A DNA stretch of 64,000 nt from Cohnella sp. OV330 (GTDB lineage Bacteria > Bacillota > Bacilli > Paenibacillales > Paenibacillaceae): the NCBI RefSeq assembly GCF_900112065.1, contig NZ_FOKE01000001.1, positions 388,828-452,827 of the forward strand, in the 5' to 3' direction. The translations under genes and the position numbers were made by a program. Shown piece by piece: positions 26,747 to 35,590 of the stretch. The notes under the pieces were generated by a model. It was not told the origin of the DNA. It saw only the letters and a list, made by a program, of their open reading frames with translations, and did not search any database. The stretch's first letter is position 1; the number at the start of each line of letters is the position of its first letter.

Positions 26747-27193
26747 TTGAAATATCGAATATTGTTATTTCTAGTATTATCTTTTCAACTATTTCTTTCA
26801 GCATGTACAAGCAAAGAAGCAGATAACGATACAAAAGAACAATCAGACGAAGTTGTCTACTACGGCAAAGGAGAAGAATGGCTTGCCACCTTTTCCATAT
26901 TTAAAGTCAACCGTTCAATGTTCGATTCGATATACATTCAAAATATTGGAGAAAACAGAGGCGCAAAAGGTTCCATTGAGTATCAACTAGTCGGCGGGGA
27001 CGGGTTCAAGTTCGAAAGCCAGTATCCGCAGGAATTGCGGGGCGTTAGAAGTTTTCACACGTCCTCTGAATTCAATTCAGATGTTATTTCCATTAAACCG
27101 ACTGCGGATGGCGTGTTCGAACTCACGATCAAATACAATGGGAAGATGGAAAAACTGAAGCTGAAAAATATTACTGCACCGAAAGGAGCCTGA
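26747..27193 (+). CDS. Lipoprotein of unknown function
   Basis: About 148 residues. A lipoprotein signal is clear: LLFLVLSFQLFLSAC with lipobox LSAC, then a Ser/Asp-rich linker and a predicted beta-rich domain. TTG 26747 is preferred (AGAGGGG upstream); GTG 26735 is possible. It lies five bases before the next secreted protein gene, so the two form an operon and probably act together outside the membrane. Confidence 0.7.
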   Translation: MKYRILLFLVLSFQLFLSACTSKEADNDTKEQSDEVVYYGKGEEWLATFSIFKVNRSMFDSIYIQNIGENRGAKGSIEYQLVGGDGFKFESQYPQELRGVRSFHTSSEFNSDVISIKPTADGVFELTIKYNGKMEKLKLKNITAPKGA

Positions 27194-27198
27194 TACGG

Positions 27199-27675
27199 AT
27201 GAAGAAAACAGGATCCTTGGTAGCAACGATCGCCTTAGCGGTTCTAATAACTGCATCAGCAACAGTTATGGCGACGACAAACAATAAAACTCCGCCGGCT
27301 CAACCATCGCCAATAATTAGCCTATCTGAGGCAAATGCCACTACGCCAGTTGTAGTGGACAAAAGCTGGCATGACGTAGCAAATAACGGCAGTGCAACCG
27401 TTGCGAATATCTTCAGTATCAACCCGAATTATGGGCATCTTAAATTGTTGCTGAAAAATTTAAGCAGTCAACCGGTTACGGTTAACTTGGAGCATAACGA
27501 TACGGATAAACTCTATTTCAGCTTAAAAATACCAGGGAACAGCTCTTATACTTGGGAGAGCTTTGATCAAGGATACCCGCAAAGCATGCGTGCCGGCGTT
27601 TATACGCTTGCTTGGAGTGGCGGAAGCGCTGTAGTCAACGGTACTGTCAATGGTGAAGCAGCTACACAGCCCTGA
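27199..27675 (+). CDS. Secreted protein of unknown function
   Basis: 158 residues with a typical signal peptide (MKKTGSLVATIALAVLITAS, cut after about TVMA). The mature part is beta-rich: GHLKLLLKNLSSQPVTVNLE, then an NSSYTWESF region. It looks like a single beta-sandwich. GGAG precedes the ATG. Cotranscribed with the lipoprotein upstream; function not recognised. Confidence 0.72.
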   Translation: MKKTGSLVATIALAVLITASATVMATTNNKTPPAQPSPIISLSEANATTPVVVDKSWHDVANNGSATVANIFSINPNYGHLKLLLKNLSSQPVTVNLEHNDTDKLYFSLKIPGNSSYTWESFDQGYPQSMRAGVYTLAWSGGSAVVNGTVNGEAATQP

Positions 27676-27708
27676 CAGGGAGAAGAACGGGATTAAGCGC
27701 AGCAGTGA

Positions 27709-28434
27709 TCACGTATATTCCTCCGTTGTATCCGAAAGATTTAATTCTTGAATCAATCGATATAAAAAATAGAGTCCTTTCATTTGAAGCCTGATCGTTT
27801 TGTCCAGGTAAGTTTTGATCCTTTCAACAAGCTCCCTCGTATCCTCGATGTTCTGTAAATCTAAACAGGCAATCGATCGCTTTAAATTCACGGTCTCCTC
27901 GGAATAAACGGCGCTTTGCAGCACCTGAATCATCTTTATTTTAAAGAGATGCGTTTCATTAAAAAGGCGGTACTCGTTATCAGGATCTCGCTCTGTTGTG
28001 AACAGGCCGCTTTTCTCCCAATAACGAATGGCCGATTTAGGAGCCCCGCTTCGTATGGAGACCTCGTGAATGCTGAAGCGTTGGTTAGCGTCATAAACTC
28101 GACTGCCTTCGGCGTAGGCTCTCAACTCCTCCACCAGTTGATCTAAACTCGCCTTTTCCCGATGCAGCATGACCTCCCGGTCTCGAACGACCCACAAGGC
28201 GTCATCCAACTCATTTCGCCCGATACGATGCAGAACCTCGCTCGTCACTTCCATTCCGAATGCGGGGGTCATGGCTTGAATACATGCCAGATAAGCTTCG
28301 TGCTGCTGCGTATAAATGCGGTATCCGTTGGCCGAGCGAGCCGCAGGAGGAATTAACCCTTTCGCTTCATAATTCCGTAACGTGTTGGCGCTCAACTTAT
28401 ATTTGCTTGCGAGTTTTTGAGGCCTATAGTCCAT
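27709..28434 (-). CDS. Regulator with two tandem MerR-type HTH domains
   Basis: About 241 residues from ATG 28434. The first MerR domain is N-terminal (LASKYKLSANTLRNYEAKGL, IPPAARSANGYRIYT). A second lies near residues 120-190 (FSIHEVSIRSGAPKSAIRYW, EKSGLFTTERDPDNEYRLF). A long C-terminal helix follows, as used for dimerisation in this family. Two MerR HTHs in one chain are uncommon. The divergent gene at 28589 is the likely target. No effector domain is recognised. Confidence 0.82.
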   Translation of the reverse strand: MDYRPQKLASKYKLSANTLRNYEAKGLIPPAARSANGYRIYTQQHEAYLACIQAMTPAFGMEVTSEVLHRIGRNELDDALWVVRDREVMLHREKASLDQLVEELRAYAEGSRVYDANQRFSIHEVSIRSGAPKSAIRYWEKSGLFTTERDPDNEYRLFNETHLFKIKMIQVLQSAVYSEETVNLKRSIACLDLQNIEDTRELVERIKTYLDKTIRLQMKGLYFLYRLIQELNLSDTTEEYT

Positions 28435-28588
28435 GCGATCCCGCCTAAGTGAATGATGTGCAAACATTAAAACCATTGTAAAGTTATTCGGGACAATTTG
28501 TTCATTCCCTTTAAGCATTTCCCCGAAAGCTTCCAATTTGCTTTCATGTTTTAAGATGGAGTTAATCCACGTCCAAGGAGGAGTAAGC

Positions 28589-29089
28589 ATGACAGCAAAG
28601 CCTGAATTCCGTTCTGACATGACCATCGAGGAAATAGGCAAGGTCGGCAATCAGTATATGGAGTCGGCATGGAAGCCATTATACGATTTGATGCATGGTC
28701 AGTTAACGATCGCTTTTCTTGAAATCGAGGATGCTGCCTATGGGTTGTATCTGGACCGGTTGATGCCAGTGCTATTCGATGGCCTTGAGGAGGCGGGATT
28801 CGAAGCGACAGAGCCCTTCAAGGAGGATGACTTCGTCATCGGGAAATGCCTGCTATTCCGAAACTCGCTAGAAAAGTGGGGAACCGAGGATAAGAGATCC
28901 AGGATTTTCTGGAATGTGATACGTCGTAAGAATAGTCCGCAGCCCATCGGCACCTTATTGACGGAAATCCCTCACTCTCATCTGAAGTTCGATATTCCTG
29001 CGCCGCCTGTGCTCTATTCGCTAGAAGCGTGGGAGCGGGAACAGATCGCGCAAGGAATTCGGCGAATCAAGGATTCCGCGGAACGCTAG
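28589..29089 (+). CDS. Unknown cytoplasmic protein divergent from MerR
   Basis: 166 residues starting MTAKPEFRSDMTIEEIGKVG, no membrane or signal sequence. ATG 28589 follows GGAGG at seven bases. The sequence is mixed alpha/beta and acidic, and I cannot place it in a family. It is divergent from the tandem-MerR regulator. A good terminator follows. Confidence 0.6.
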   Translation: MTAKPEFRSDMTIEEIGKVGNQYMESAWKPLYDLMHGQLTIAFLEIEDAAYGLYLDRLMPVLFDGLEEAGFEATEPFKEDDFVIGKCLLFRNSLEKWGTEDKRSRIFWNVIRRKNSPQPIGTLLTEIPHSHLKFDIPAPPVLYSLEAWEREQIAQGIRRIKDSAER

Positions 29090-29101
29090 CTCAGCGAAAA
29101 C

Positions 29102-29129
29102 AAGCTGCCGAGCAAATCGGCAGCTTTTG
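29102..29129 (+). terminator. Terminator
   Basis: AAGCTGCCGA (29102-29111) pairs with TCGGCAGCTT (29117-29126), then TT. Confidence 0.8.
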
Positions 29130-29161
29130 CGTTAAAGGCATTTTAGCGAAAGGATAAAGCC

Positions 29162-29887
29162 CTAGAAAAGGCTGATCAACTTCGAACCAAGTATGGCTAC
29201 CGTCAATCTGGAGGATGCAAATTGCGTGCCGTTCCATGTCAGAAGGTTCTCGACATATCCTAACGTATCGGCGTTCGTCGTACCGATAATGCGTTGTAGC
29301 GCAAATAAATCGTACCCCACGCCTCTCTCGTTTGTCACGATGGGAAACAGTCCGCCTAGCGCAAGGACCTCGCCTTGGACAGGCTTTTTCAGCTTGCCGT
29401 CGTCGTCGTAATATTGCGATAAATAGTCGTAGCCTTTATTACTAATGTCTATGGTAAATAGCACGTCAAGCTGCGGATTACTGACGCTCACCTTGTAGAA
29501 GTCCTCATAATTCACGTTGAACTTATACGCCTCGTTATATTTTTCAACGTCGAACATCTCGTAAACAATATTGTTCTTGAAGGAATACATATAGAAGATC
29601 CCGTATCCCCCGCTCCCGCCGCTATCGATGCTGACTAAAATATCCTGTACGCCATCCTTAGAAAAATCCCCAAGGAAAAGCCTGGCGTTGTAACCCGCGT
29701 TGTTCGGAAGATTGACCGCCGTGCTGCGATTCGAACGTCCATCTTGAATGATGAGCGTAATGTGGTCGGCGAAGGGTCCATCGGATTGATTCCCGTATAA
29801 ATATACGTTATCCAAGATGCCGTCCCCATTGACGTCTCCTTGCTTCATATCAAGCAAAACGATGCTTCGCGATTGAGCGTAGTACAT
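29162..29887 (-). CDS. VCBS/FG-GAP-like repeat protein
   Basis: 241 residues. Two calcium-loop-like repeats are visible: QGDVNGDGILDNVYLYG near 17 and LGDFSKDGVQDILVSID near 72, the FG-GAP/VCBS pattern. A Gly-rich GGSGGYG follows. No signal peptide is present, so it may be cytoplasmic or spore-associated. ATG 29887 follows GGGGATG. Role unknown. A decayed fragment of a similar gene lies at 30678. Confidence 0.75.
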   Translation of the reverse strand: MYYAQSRSIVLLDMKQGDVNGDGILDNVYLYGNQSDGPFADHITLIIQDGRSNRSTAVNLPNNAGYNARLFLGDFSKDGVQDILVSIDSGGSGGYGIFYMYSFKNNIVYEMFDVEKYNEAYKFNVNYEDFYKVSVSNPQLDVLFTIDISNKGYDYLSQYYDDDGKLKKPVQGEVLALGGLFPIVTNERGVGYDLFALQRIIGTTNADTLGYVENLLTWNGTQFASSRLTVAILGSKLISLF

Positions 29888-30101
29888 TCGAACATCCCCT
29901 ATTCGCAGTCAAATGGCCTATGTCTACAAATATGTAGGTCGGTACCTAGCGGATTGTGCGGATGCCTATACCCATGAATATAGCAATCCAAAAGAACTTG
30001 GAAGAATTCATTGTGATACGATTGAAAGTAATTGTCGTCTAAAAATAAATTTTTCGAGTTATCCGTTAACCGGCAACGCTAAATGGAGGGGGATTATTAA
30101 A

Positions 30102-30662
30102 ATGGCTAAACTGATCTACCCTGTTAACGTATCTTTGGACGGATACATGGAAGACGAGCGCGGCGACCTTGATTGGTCGATCTCCGATGACGAGACGTAT
30201 GCATTCTGGACGGGCTTCCAGCGGACGATCGGCACCTACGTGTACGGGCGAAAAATGTACGAGTCGATGGTGTACTGGGAAACGGCGGACGCAGGCGCCA
30301 CACAACCGGAGACAACGCGGGAATTCGCGCAGATCTGGCGAGCGGCTGAGAAGATCGTGTATTCCCGGACGCTTCCGGCGGCAGCAAGCGCCAAGACGAA
30401 GGTCGAACGTGAATTCGATCCTGATGCGATCCGGAGGCTGAAGGCCTCTTCAGAAGCCGACATGACGATCGGCGGCCCTGAGCTTGCTGCGAGTGCGATG
30501 AGCGCGGGTCTGCTTGACGAGTGCCATCTGCTTCTTAATCCGATCGTCTTGGGCGGAGGTAAGCGCGCATTGCCGGACAGCGTCCGCATGCGGCTCGAGC
30601 TGCTTGGCGAACGTCGCTTCCGAAACGGCGTTGTTCATCTCCATTACCGCGTGATCGTCTGA
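30102..30662 (+). CDS. RibD C-terminal/dihydrofolate-reductase-family protein
   Basis: 186 residues. The start MAKLIYPVNVSLDGYMEDE and the end LLDECHLLLNPIVLGGGK followed by FRNGVVHLHYRV are typical of the RibD_C/YyaP-type family, which has a DHFR-like fold and uses NAD(P)H. ATG 30102 is chosen for the strong GGAGGGGG upstream. Substrate unknown; these stand-alone proteins are not true folate reductases. Confidence 0.88.
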   Translation: MAKLIYPVNVSLDGYMEDERGDLDWSISDDETYAFWTGFQRTIGTYVYGRKMYESMVYWETADAGATQPETTREFAQIWRAAEKIVYSRTLPAAASAKTKVEREFDPDAIRRLKASSEADMTIGGPELAASAMSAGLLDECHLLLNPIVLGGGKRALPDSVRMRLELLGERRFRNGVVHLHYRVIV

Positions 30663-30677
30663 CCGCGACGCTAAGCA

Positions 30678-30715
30678 AACATTTCGCAAAGAATATTGTT
30701 CTTGAATGAATACAT
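30678..30715. pseudogene. Fragment similar to the VCBS-like gene
   Basis: About 38 bases repeat 29553-29590, inside the VCBS-like gene, with about half a dozen changes; the core ATATTGTTCTTGAA is identical. It is probably the leftover of a duplicated gene copy. Confidence 0.4.
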
Positions 30716-30793
30716 CTCTTGAAAAAGAGGAGATTCTTCTATGCTGGCGAATAGGCTATAGGACTATGATTAAGGCACACAGGAGGAAAGTAA

Positions 30794-31462
30794 TTGAAGC
30801 GTATTTTTTTGAAAAAAAAGGTCTTAATCGCATCAAGCGCAGTTCTATTAATAGCGGCTTCATCGACAGCGGGAGCTTATGCTGCAACGAAGTTTACGTT
30901 AGTTGTAAATGGAAAAGCATCCAACGTAGAGCCCAAAGTGATCGATGGAACGACTTACGTCCCACTTCGGGCTGCTGCAGAATTGCTAGGCGTATCGGTC
31001 GGATACGATTCATCTACGAAGACAGTCTCCATTACGGACCCTCTTAAAGGGAATGGACAAGAGTCAACGCCAGTACATTCTGAGCCCTCGAATCCAGGAC
31101 AATCGCCGACGGGCACTGAAGGCCAAGTAATTGGGACCGGATATGAGGATTTTAAAAAGCAATTCACCGTTGGACCAAGATTATCGGCTGGTTCGGGTGA
31201 ACTTATATCTACAGTAACTTATTCCGGAGCATTAAGCTCGAATGATTTTTATAGCTGGTGGTACTCGTTCGATATGGATCAAAAGAAAAAATTCGCGGAA
31301 GAACTAGGCAGAGAAATACAGGCTATTAATCCCGATTACAACATTTCAATCGATTTTGTGTACCAAGGCGATAAATTAGGGTACGTTTTGGCGTATACAA
31401 ATAAAGAATATCCAACCGTATCTTACTTTCATGATCCTGCACCGAACACTCCAATTAAATAG
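30794..31462 (+). CDS. Secreted copper-amine-oxidase-N domain protein
   Basis: 222 residues. A signal peptide (VLIASSAVLLIAASSTAGAY) precedes a copper-amine-oxidase-N-like domain of about 50 residues (FTLVVNGKASNVEPKVIDGT, TYVPLRAAAELLGVSVGYD). A Ser/Pro-rich linker and an unrecognised C-terminal domain of about 120 residues follow. TTG 30794 has AGGAGG seven bases upstream. It probably acts on the cell surface; no catalytic motif seen. Confidence 0.82.
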   Translation: MKRIFLKKKVLIASSAVLLIAASSTAGAYAATKFTLVVNGKASNVEPKVIDGTTYVPLRAAAELLGVSVGYDSSTKTVSITDPLKGNGQESTPVHSEPSNPGQSPTGTEGQVIGTGYEDFKKQFTVGPRLSAGSGELISTVTYSGALSSNDFYSWWYSFDMDQKKKFAEELGREIQAINPDYNISIDFVYQGDKLGYVLAYTNKEYPTVSYFHDPAPNTPIK

Positions 31463-31481
31463 TCCAATAAGTAAAACATTT

Positions 31482-31510
31482 AAAAATGCACTCGTTAAGA
31501 GTGCTTTTTT
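31482..31510 (+). terminator. Terminator
   Basis: GCACTC / GAGTGC stem with loop GTTAA, followed by six T. Confidence 0.9.
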
Positions 31511-31581
31511 AAATTAGGTGACGAATGGGATGCAGGTTGAAAAGTGTTTTGTTCCTTATTTTATTTAAGAGAGGTAGAGTT

Positions 31582-32115
31582 GTGCATATGCATGGAGAAT
31601 TAAGAAGTGTATCTCTAAGCACTCGCATTATCGCCTTTTTATGGGATTATATTATCATTGCGGGCTACATCATCCTGCTAATCGGCGTATCTTTTCTTAT
31701 ACGGCCATTGTTAACTCCATTGTTTACGAAAAATCCATTGTCGGCCGAATTCGCTGGGTTTCTATTCATTACACTACCTGTATATCTTTATTTTGCCGTA
31801 TGTGAAGGATCGAAATCACGCGCGACATGGGGGAAAAGAAAAGCGGGGATTATCGTGACTGGAATTAATGGTCAATCAATCGGATTAGGTTCATCGCTTT
31901 TGCGTTCTGCCCTTAAATTCGTCCCTTGGGAACTAGCTCATTTCACCATTTGGCACATGGTAATCCCTTCTAATTACCCCGAATCATTCATTTATTTATT
32001 ATTGGCAATCGTCTACGTTCTGGTACTGATCTATTTGATAAGTCCGTTATGGAGCAAAAACAAACAAACTGTATATGACCTTATTGCAGGGACCGTTATA
32101 AGATACAAGAATTAA
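31582..32115 (+). CDS. RDD-family membrane protein
   Basis: About 177 residues with four hydrophobic segments. The name-giving residues are visible: R and D in STRIIAFLWDYIIIA and D in KQTVYDLIAGT. Some family members transport ions or compatible solutes, most are unassigned. GTG 31582 is favoured because AGAGG lies seven bases upstream; the open frame runs back to 31525. Confidence 0.82.
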   Translation: MHMHGELRSVSLSTRIIAFLWDYIIIAGYIILLIGVSFLIRPLLTPLFTKNPLSAEFAGFLFITLPVYLYFAVCEGSKSRATWGKRKAGIIVTGINGQSIGLGSSLLRSALKFVPWELAHFTIWHMVIPSNYPESFIYLLLAIVYVLVLIYLISPLWSKNKQTVYDLIAGTVIRYKN

Positions 32116-32206
32116 AGATCCGTCGATCTCATGCTCAAAAGAAATAACGCTCTAACGTGAAACAGTAGGTTCAAGTAATCGATAAGCCGTATAGGGGGAA
32201 ACCGAA

Positions 32207-32662
32207 ATGAAGACGATCAAGCGCATGATGGACCACATGTATTGGGCGGACAAGCGCATCTTGGACGCGCTCGAGGCGAGCCAGACGAAGGATAAGGACC
32301 TTCTAAAGTTGGCACGGCACGTCGCGGTCGCGGAGCGCGTCTGGCTATCCCGCTTGCAGGGTAAGGGCAGCGCGCAATATGCGTTGTGGGAGGAAACGGA
32401 AGACCTGACGGCGATCCGGAAAATGTTCGAGGAAAACGCCGAGCAATATCGCCTCTATATCGAGGGGCTCGAGGAATCCGAGTTGGACGAGATGGTTGAC
32501 TATGGGAACCAGAGCGGGGTTAAGTTCCAAACATCCGTCCGCGATATCCTGTCTCAGGTCCTCCTGCATGGACAATATCACAGGGGGCAGATCAACCGGG
32601 GACTTCGGATGGAAGCGGCAGAGCCTGTCCAAGTCGATTACATCACGTTCGCGAGGCTCTAA
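32207..32662 (+). CDS. DinB-family protein
   Basis: 151 residues forming the four-helix DinB bundle. The metal-ligand pattern is seen as LARHVAVAERVW (first His) and LLHGQYHRGQI (His pair). DinB-like proteins include thiol-dependent S-transferases and stress proteins. ATG 32207 follows GGGGG. The product is most likely a cytoplasmic metalloenzyme; substrate unknown. Confidence 0.87.
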   Translation: MKTIKRMMDHMYWADKRILDALEASQTKDKDLLKLARHVAVAERVWLSRLQGKGSAQYALWEETEDLTAIRKMFEENAEQYRLYIEGLEESELDEMVDYGNQSGVKFQTSVRDILSQVLLHGQYHRGQINRGLRMEAAEPVQVDYITFARL

Positions 32663-32680
32663 CACGGCGGGAGGCGAAGC

Positions 32681-33556
32681 GTGAATTACCAATCAACGGA
32701 GGGTGCGCTTAAGGCGAACCTTTGGCCTAAAGGCGGCATAGCGGCGGGCCAGCGTCATACCGTCGGTCTTCGATCCGACGGTACGGTGGCGGCCGTAGGC
32801 GACAATAAACTCGGCCAGTGCAATGTAAGCGACTGGCGCCACATTGTAGCGGTCGCGGCCGGCAACGTTCATATGGCGACCAACACGGGGAATTCGCATA
32901 CCGTCGGGCTTCGATCGGACGGGACGGTGGTCGCTGCCGGTTGGAACAAGCATGGCCAATGCGATGTAGACGATTGGCGCGGTATCATGGCGATCGCTGC
33001 GGGTTGGCGCCGTACCGTCGGGCTCAATTCGAATGGCACGGTGGTGGCGGCAGGGCGCAATCATGAAGGCCAATGCAACGTAGACGACTGGCGCGATATC
33101 GCGGCGATATCGGCAGGCGACTGGCATACCGTCGGGCTTCGATCGGACGGTACGGCGGTGGCCGTGGGCAACAATCGTTATAGCCAATGCAACGTAGACG
33201 GTTGGCACGAAATGGTGGCGGTCGCGGCGGGCTATCTCCATACCGTCGGACTGAAGTCGGACGGTAAGACGATGGCTATGGGGTTAAATCGGCATGGCGA
33301 ATGCGACGTAAGCTGCTGGCGCGATATTGTGGCGGTCGCGGCGGGTAGCTATCATACCATCGGGCTCAAATCGGACGGTACGGCGGTGGCAGTAGGCAAC
33401 AATGAGCATGGCCAATGCAATGTCGGCGGCTGGCACGATATTGTGGCGGTAGCGGCGGGCTGTGCGCATACGATTGGCCTCAGGTCGGACGGTACCCTGG
33501 TTGCCGTGGGCAGCAATGAATATGGCCAGTGCGATGTAGGTGACTGGCACAGATGA
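32681..33556 (+). CDS. RCC1-like seven-repeat beta-propeller protein
   Basis: 291 residues almost fully made of seven repeats of about 38 residues, each with the pattern HTVGLRSDGTVVAAG, then GQC(N/D)V..W..I.A(V/I)AAG. The number suggests a closed seven-bladed propeller of the RCC1/BLIP-II type. The first repeat carries a small insertion (MATNTGNS). There is no signal peptide. GTG 32681 follows GGGAGG. Such propellers bind proteins; no partner is evident. Confidence 0.85.
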   Translation: MNYQSTEGALKANLWPKGGIAAGQRHTVGLRSDGTVAAVGDNKLGQCNVSDWRHIVAVAAGNVHMATNTGNSHTVGLRSDGTVVAAGWNKHGQCDVDDWRGIMAIAAGWRRTVGLNSNGTVVAAGRNHEGQCNVDDWRDIAAISAGDWHTVGLRSDGTAVAVGNNRYSQCNVDGWHEMVAVAAGYLHTVGLKSDGKTMAMGLNRHGECDVSCWRDIVAVAAGSYHTIGLKSDGTAVAVGNNEHGQCNVGGWHDIVAVAAGCAHTIGLRSDGTLVAVGSNEYGQCDVGDWHR

Positions 33557-33587
33557 AGAACATACACCACTGGAAAGAGGTAAAACA

Positions 33588-34061
33588 ATGAGCGGCTATC
33601 CCCCTGAAATCGAACAATTTCAGCAAACGATGTGCAAACTGGCCGGCGTCGACTCTGTCATTAGCGGCGTGGATGATTTGTCATCCGTGGATGCGGAGTT
33701 GCTTGCCGTACCCGAATATGCCCATCTGCCGCATGCCGCGCTGCTGCGTACCGGGGGCGGGCTGGACCATGAGGTTCTGATTCAATTCGAGCTGGTGCTG
33801 CAGCCGTCGCAGGAAGGTTGGCATGCGCTTGAGTTTCTCGGCTGGTTCGTCCGCGATTGCGCAAGAGGCGGCCGCAAAATGCAGCTGCGTCCGTTCGCGC
33901 TGCCGCCCGTGACTCCGAATGGCAGACAGCTGGGTCATACGTTGAAGTTCCACCTGGATCTCTTCGTGGATGGCATAGAAGACTCGCTGGCTCCCGCCCT
34001 GCAGGTTATATCTGAGATAAACCGGTCCTTAGAACTTGCCATCAGCTTGTATTTAGATTGA
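33588..34061 (+). CDS. Unknown cytoplasmic protein
   Basis: 157 residues starting MSGYPPEIEQFQQTMCKLAG; no signal or membrane segment, mixed alpha/beta. ATG 33588 follows AAAGAGG. It overlaps no other gene and lies 31 bp after the propeller gene in the same direction, so both may be cotranscribed. I do not recognise a family. Confidence 0.65.
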   Translation: MSGYPPEIEQFQQTMCKLAGVDSVISGVDDLSSVDAELLAVPEYAHLPHAALLRTGGGLDHEVLIQFELVLQPSQEGWHALEFLGWFVRDCARGGRKMQLRPFALPPVTPNGRQLGHTLKFHLDLFVDGIEDSLAPALQVISEINRSLELAISLYLD

Positions 34062-34074
34062 TCATTAGGACCAT

Positions 34075-34236
34075 GTGAAATCCGAATTTGCACTTGTGAA
34101 ACATAAATCGGATGCAGGAGCGTGGCCTGTGGACCGTTATCAGATTCCAGTTAAACCGTTTAACCCTAAACGTCCGGGCACCCTGGTCGGCGTAATTACG
34201 ACCGTATTGGATAGCCTTGGCGCAAGCGTTGCATGA
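34075..34236 (+). CDS. Possible small protein coupled to next gene
   Basis: A 53-residue GTG frame (VKSEFALVKHKSDAGAWPVD ... TLVGVITTVLDSLGASVA) ends in an ATGA overlap with the next gene. The overlap and amino-acid composition favour a real gene. The lack of a clear ribosome site means it could also be the tail of a decayed gene. Confidence 0.35.
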   Translation: MKSEFALVKHKSDAGAWPVDRYQIPVKPFNPKRPGTLVGVITTVLDSLGASVA

Positions 34237-34466
34237 GAAAAGTGGCTCTTTTAACCTCACTGCTACTTGGAGTATTACTTGTTTTAATTGCCGCTATCCC
34301 ATTCTTCTTTGCCTATCCATATAGTGATGGTCCAAACTCGGGCCCCTCTAATATATGGGAACTTGTTCAAATAATCGCTTACGAATCATGGAGATTGATT
34401 TTAATAGTTGGACTAGTCTTGATAGCTTTGACTTTTGGGCTACGGAAAAAGAGCTCTTACCAATGA
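34233..34466 (+). CDS. Small two-span membrane protein
   Basis: 77 residues with hydrophobic segments at about 4-27 (LLTSLLLGVLLVLIAAIPFF) and 51-70 (LILIVGLVLIALTFGLR), a short loop between and a basic tail. ATG 34233 overlaps the preceding frame. Function unknown. Confidence 0.55.
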   Translation: MRKVALLTSLLLGVLLVLIAAIPFFFAYPYSDGPNSGPSNIWELVQIIAYESWRLILIVGLVLIALTFGLRKKSSYQ

Positions 34467-34561
34467 GTTATCGCGCTAACGGGAGACGGCAGCATAATAA
34501 AGGACAGCTGCGATCACACAATCTGTCCCGTTTCAGATTCAAGTATATTCATGTTACGCAC

Positions 34562-35197
34562 TTACAGATAGGGCAGCAAGTTGTCCATGATGACGGCATA
34601 TCCGTTCGCATACATGTGAATTCCGTCGCTGCTGAATTCCGCTTTCAAGTTTCCTTCCTTGTCGGTCAGTCCTTCGTTCACGTCAATAAAGGTATAGTTG
34701 TGCTTGGCCGCAAGCCGCTCGATCGCCCGGTTCGCTTCCCGGATCGCCTCGTTCGTCCTGTGCTGGAATACCTCTTCCATGGAAGCTTTGAGCACGAAGG
34801 GAAACTCCGCCTTGGCGTTCACAGGGTAATACGCCATGACGAACACCCGGCAATCCGGAAGCCGCCGGGCAACTTGGGTCAGAATCTCATCGTAATTCGC
34901 CAGCAAATGCTCCAGCCGATAGTCGGGTGCGCTGATATCATTAGTTCCGATGTTGATAAAAAGCTTGGAGGGCTCCAGTTCGAAGATACACGGCTCCATA
35001 GACGCGAGTAAATCTGCCGTCACATAGCCGGCAATGCCGCGATTAAAGATGCAATATCGGGTCTCCAGCTTCATCTGCATTTCGTTGATCGGGAAAAACT
35101 CCATCAGCGAAGAACCTGCAAGCACCGTTTGTCCCTTCAAGGCGAGCTGGTTGAGGATGTTGTATTTCCGTACCTTTTCCTGTTTCTCGTCATGCAC
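34562..35197 (-). CDS. SGNH/GDSL hydrolase
   Basis: 211 residues with the SGNH blocks: LAGSSLMEFF (block I Ser), NRGIAG (block II Gly), INIGTND (block III Asn) and DGIHMYANGY (block V Asp/His). The enzyme is an esterase/lipase-like hydrolase of the cytoplasm (no signal). Start GTG 35197 is poorly marked. It precedes the pectin locus but runs away from it, so membership is not implied. Confidence 0.85.
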   Translation of the reverse strand: MHDEKQEKVRKYNILNQLALKGQTVLAGSSLMEFFPINEMQMKLETRYCIFNRGIAGYVTADLLASMEPCIFELEPSKLFINIGTNDISAPDYRLEHLLANYDEILTQVARRLPDCRVFVMAYYPVNAKAEFPFVLKASMEEVFQHRTNEAIREANRAIERLAAKHNYTFIDVNEGLTDKEGNLKAEFSSDGIHMYANGYAVIMDNLLPYL

Positions 35198-35541
35198 TGC
35201 CGGTAGAGCCGGTTCCTTTGATCTATTTATGATCCCTCAATCCCCCTTCTGATACTTTACTATCATTTTACCTGTAAGCGGCCTTCCAGCAAACCTCCTT
35301 GTCCCCGCCGATACGCAATCGGAGAATACTTTTGCCATAAATGTTCGAGAAGGAGCGACCGGATGGGTCGGATATAGATCTGAATTATTTGTCCTTCGAT
35401 GTTGGAGCATATACTTTTCAAGTTTACTGGGAATACAGAAAGGAAATCGGTAAAGAAGCAAACATCGAAGGAGATAGCGGGACGATCATCGGCAATCTTT
35501 CAAACTTCAGAGAGTCTGAACTCAACAATGAATCAAAACGC
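35198..35541. other. Intergenic stretch without convincing gene
   Basis: About 340 bases between the SGNH gene and the terminator of the pectin operon. Several open frames of 65-75 codons cross it on both strands, but none has a ribosome site or recognisable product. Confidence 0.5.
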
Positions 35542-35584
35542 AAAACGGGATGAAGCAGAATTGACGTTGCTTCATCCCGTTTTT
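35542..35584. terminator. Strong terminator at the end of the pectin operon
   Basis: A 16-bp perfect stem (AAAACGGGATGAAGCA / TGCTTCATCCCGTTTT) with a ten-base loop stands seven bases after the end of the five-gene minus-strand operon. It can terminate in both directions. Confidence 0.9.
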
Positions 35585-35590
35585 CTTGAG

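Noticed and set aside
35341..35553. 70-codon plus-strand frame before the pectin operon terminator
   Set aside because: No ribosome site; ends inside the terminator hairpin.
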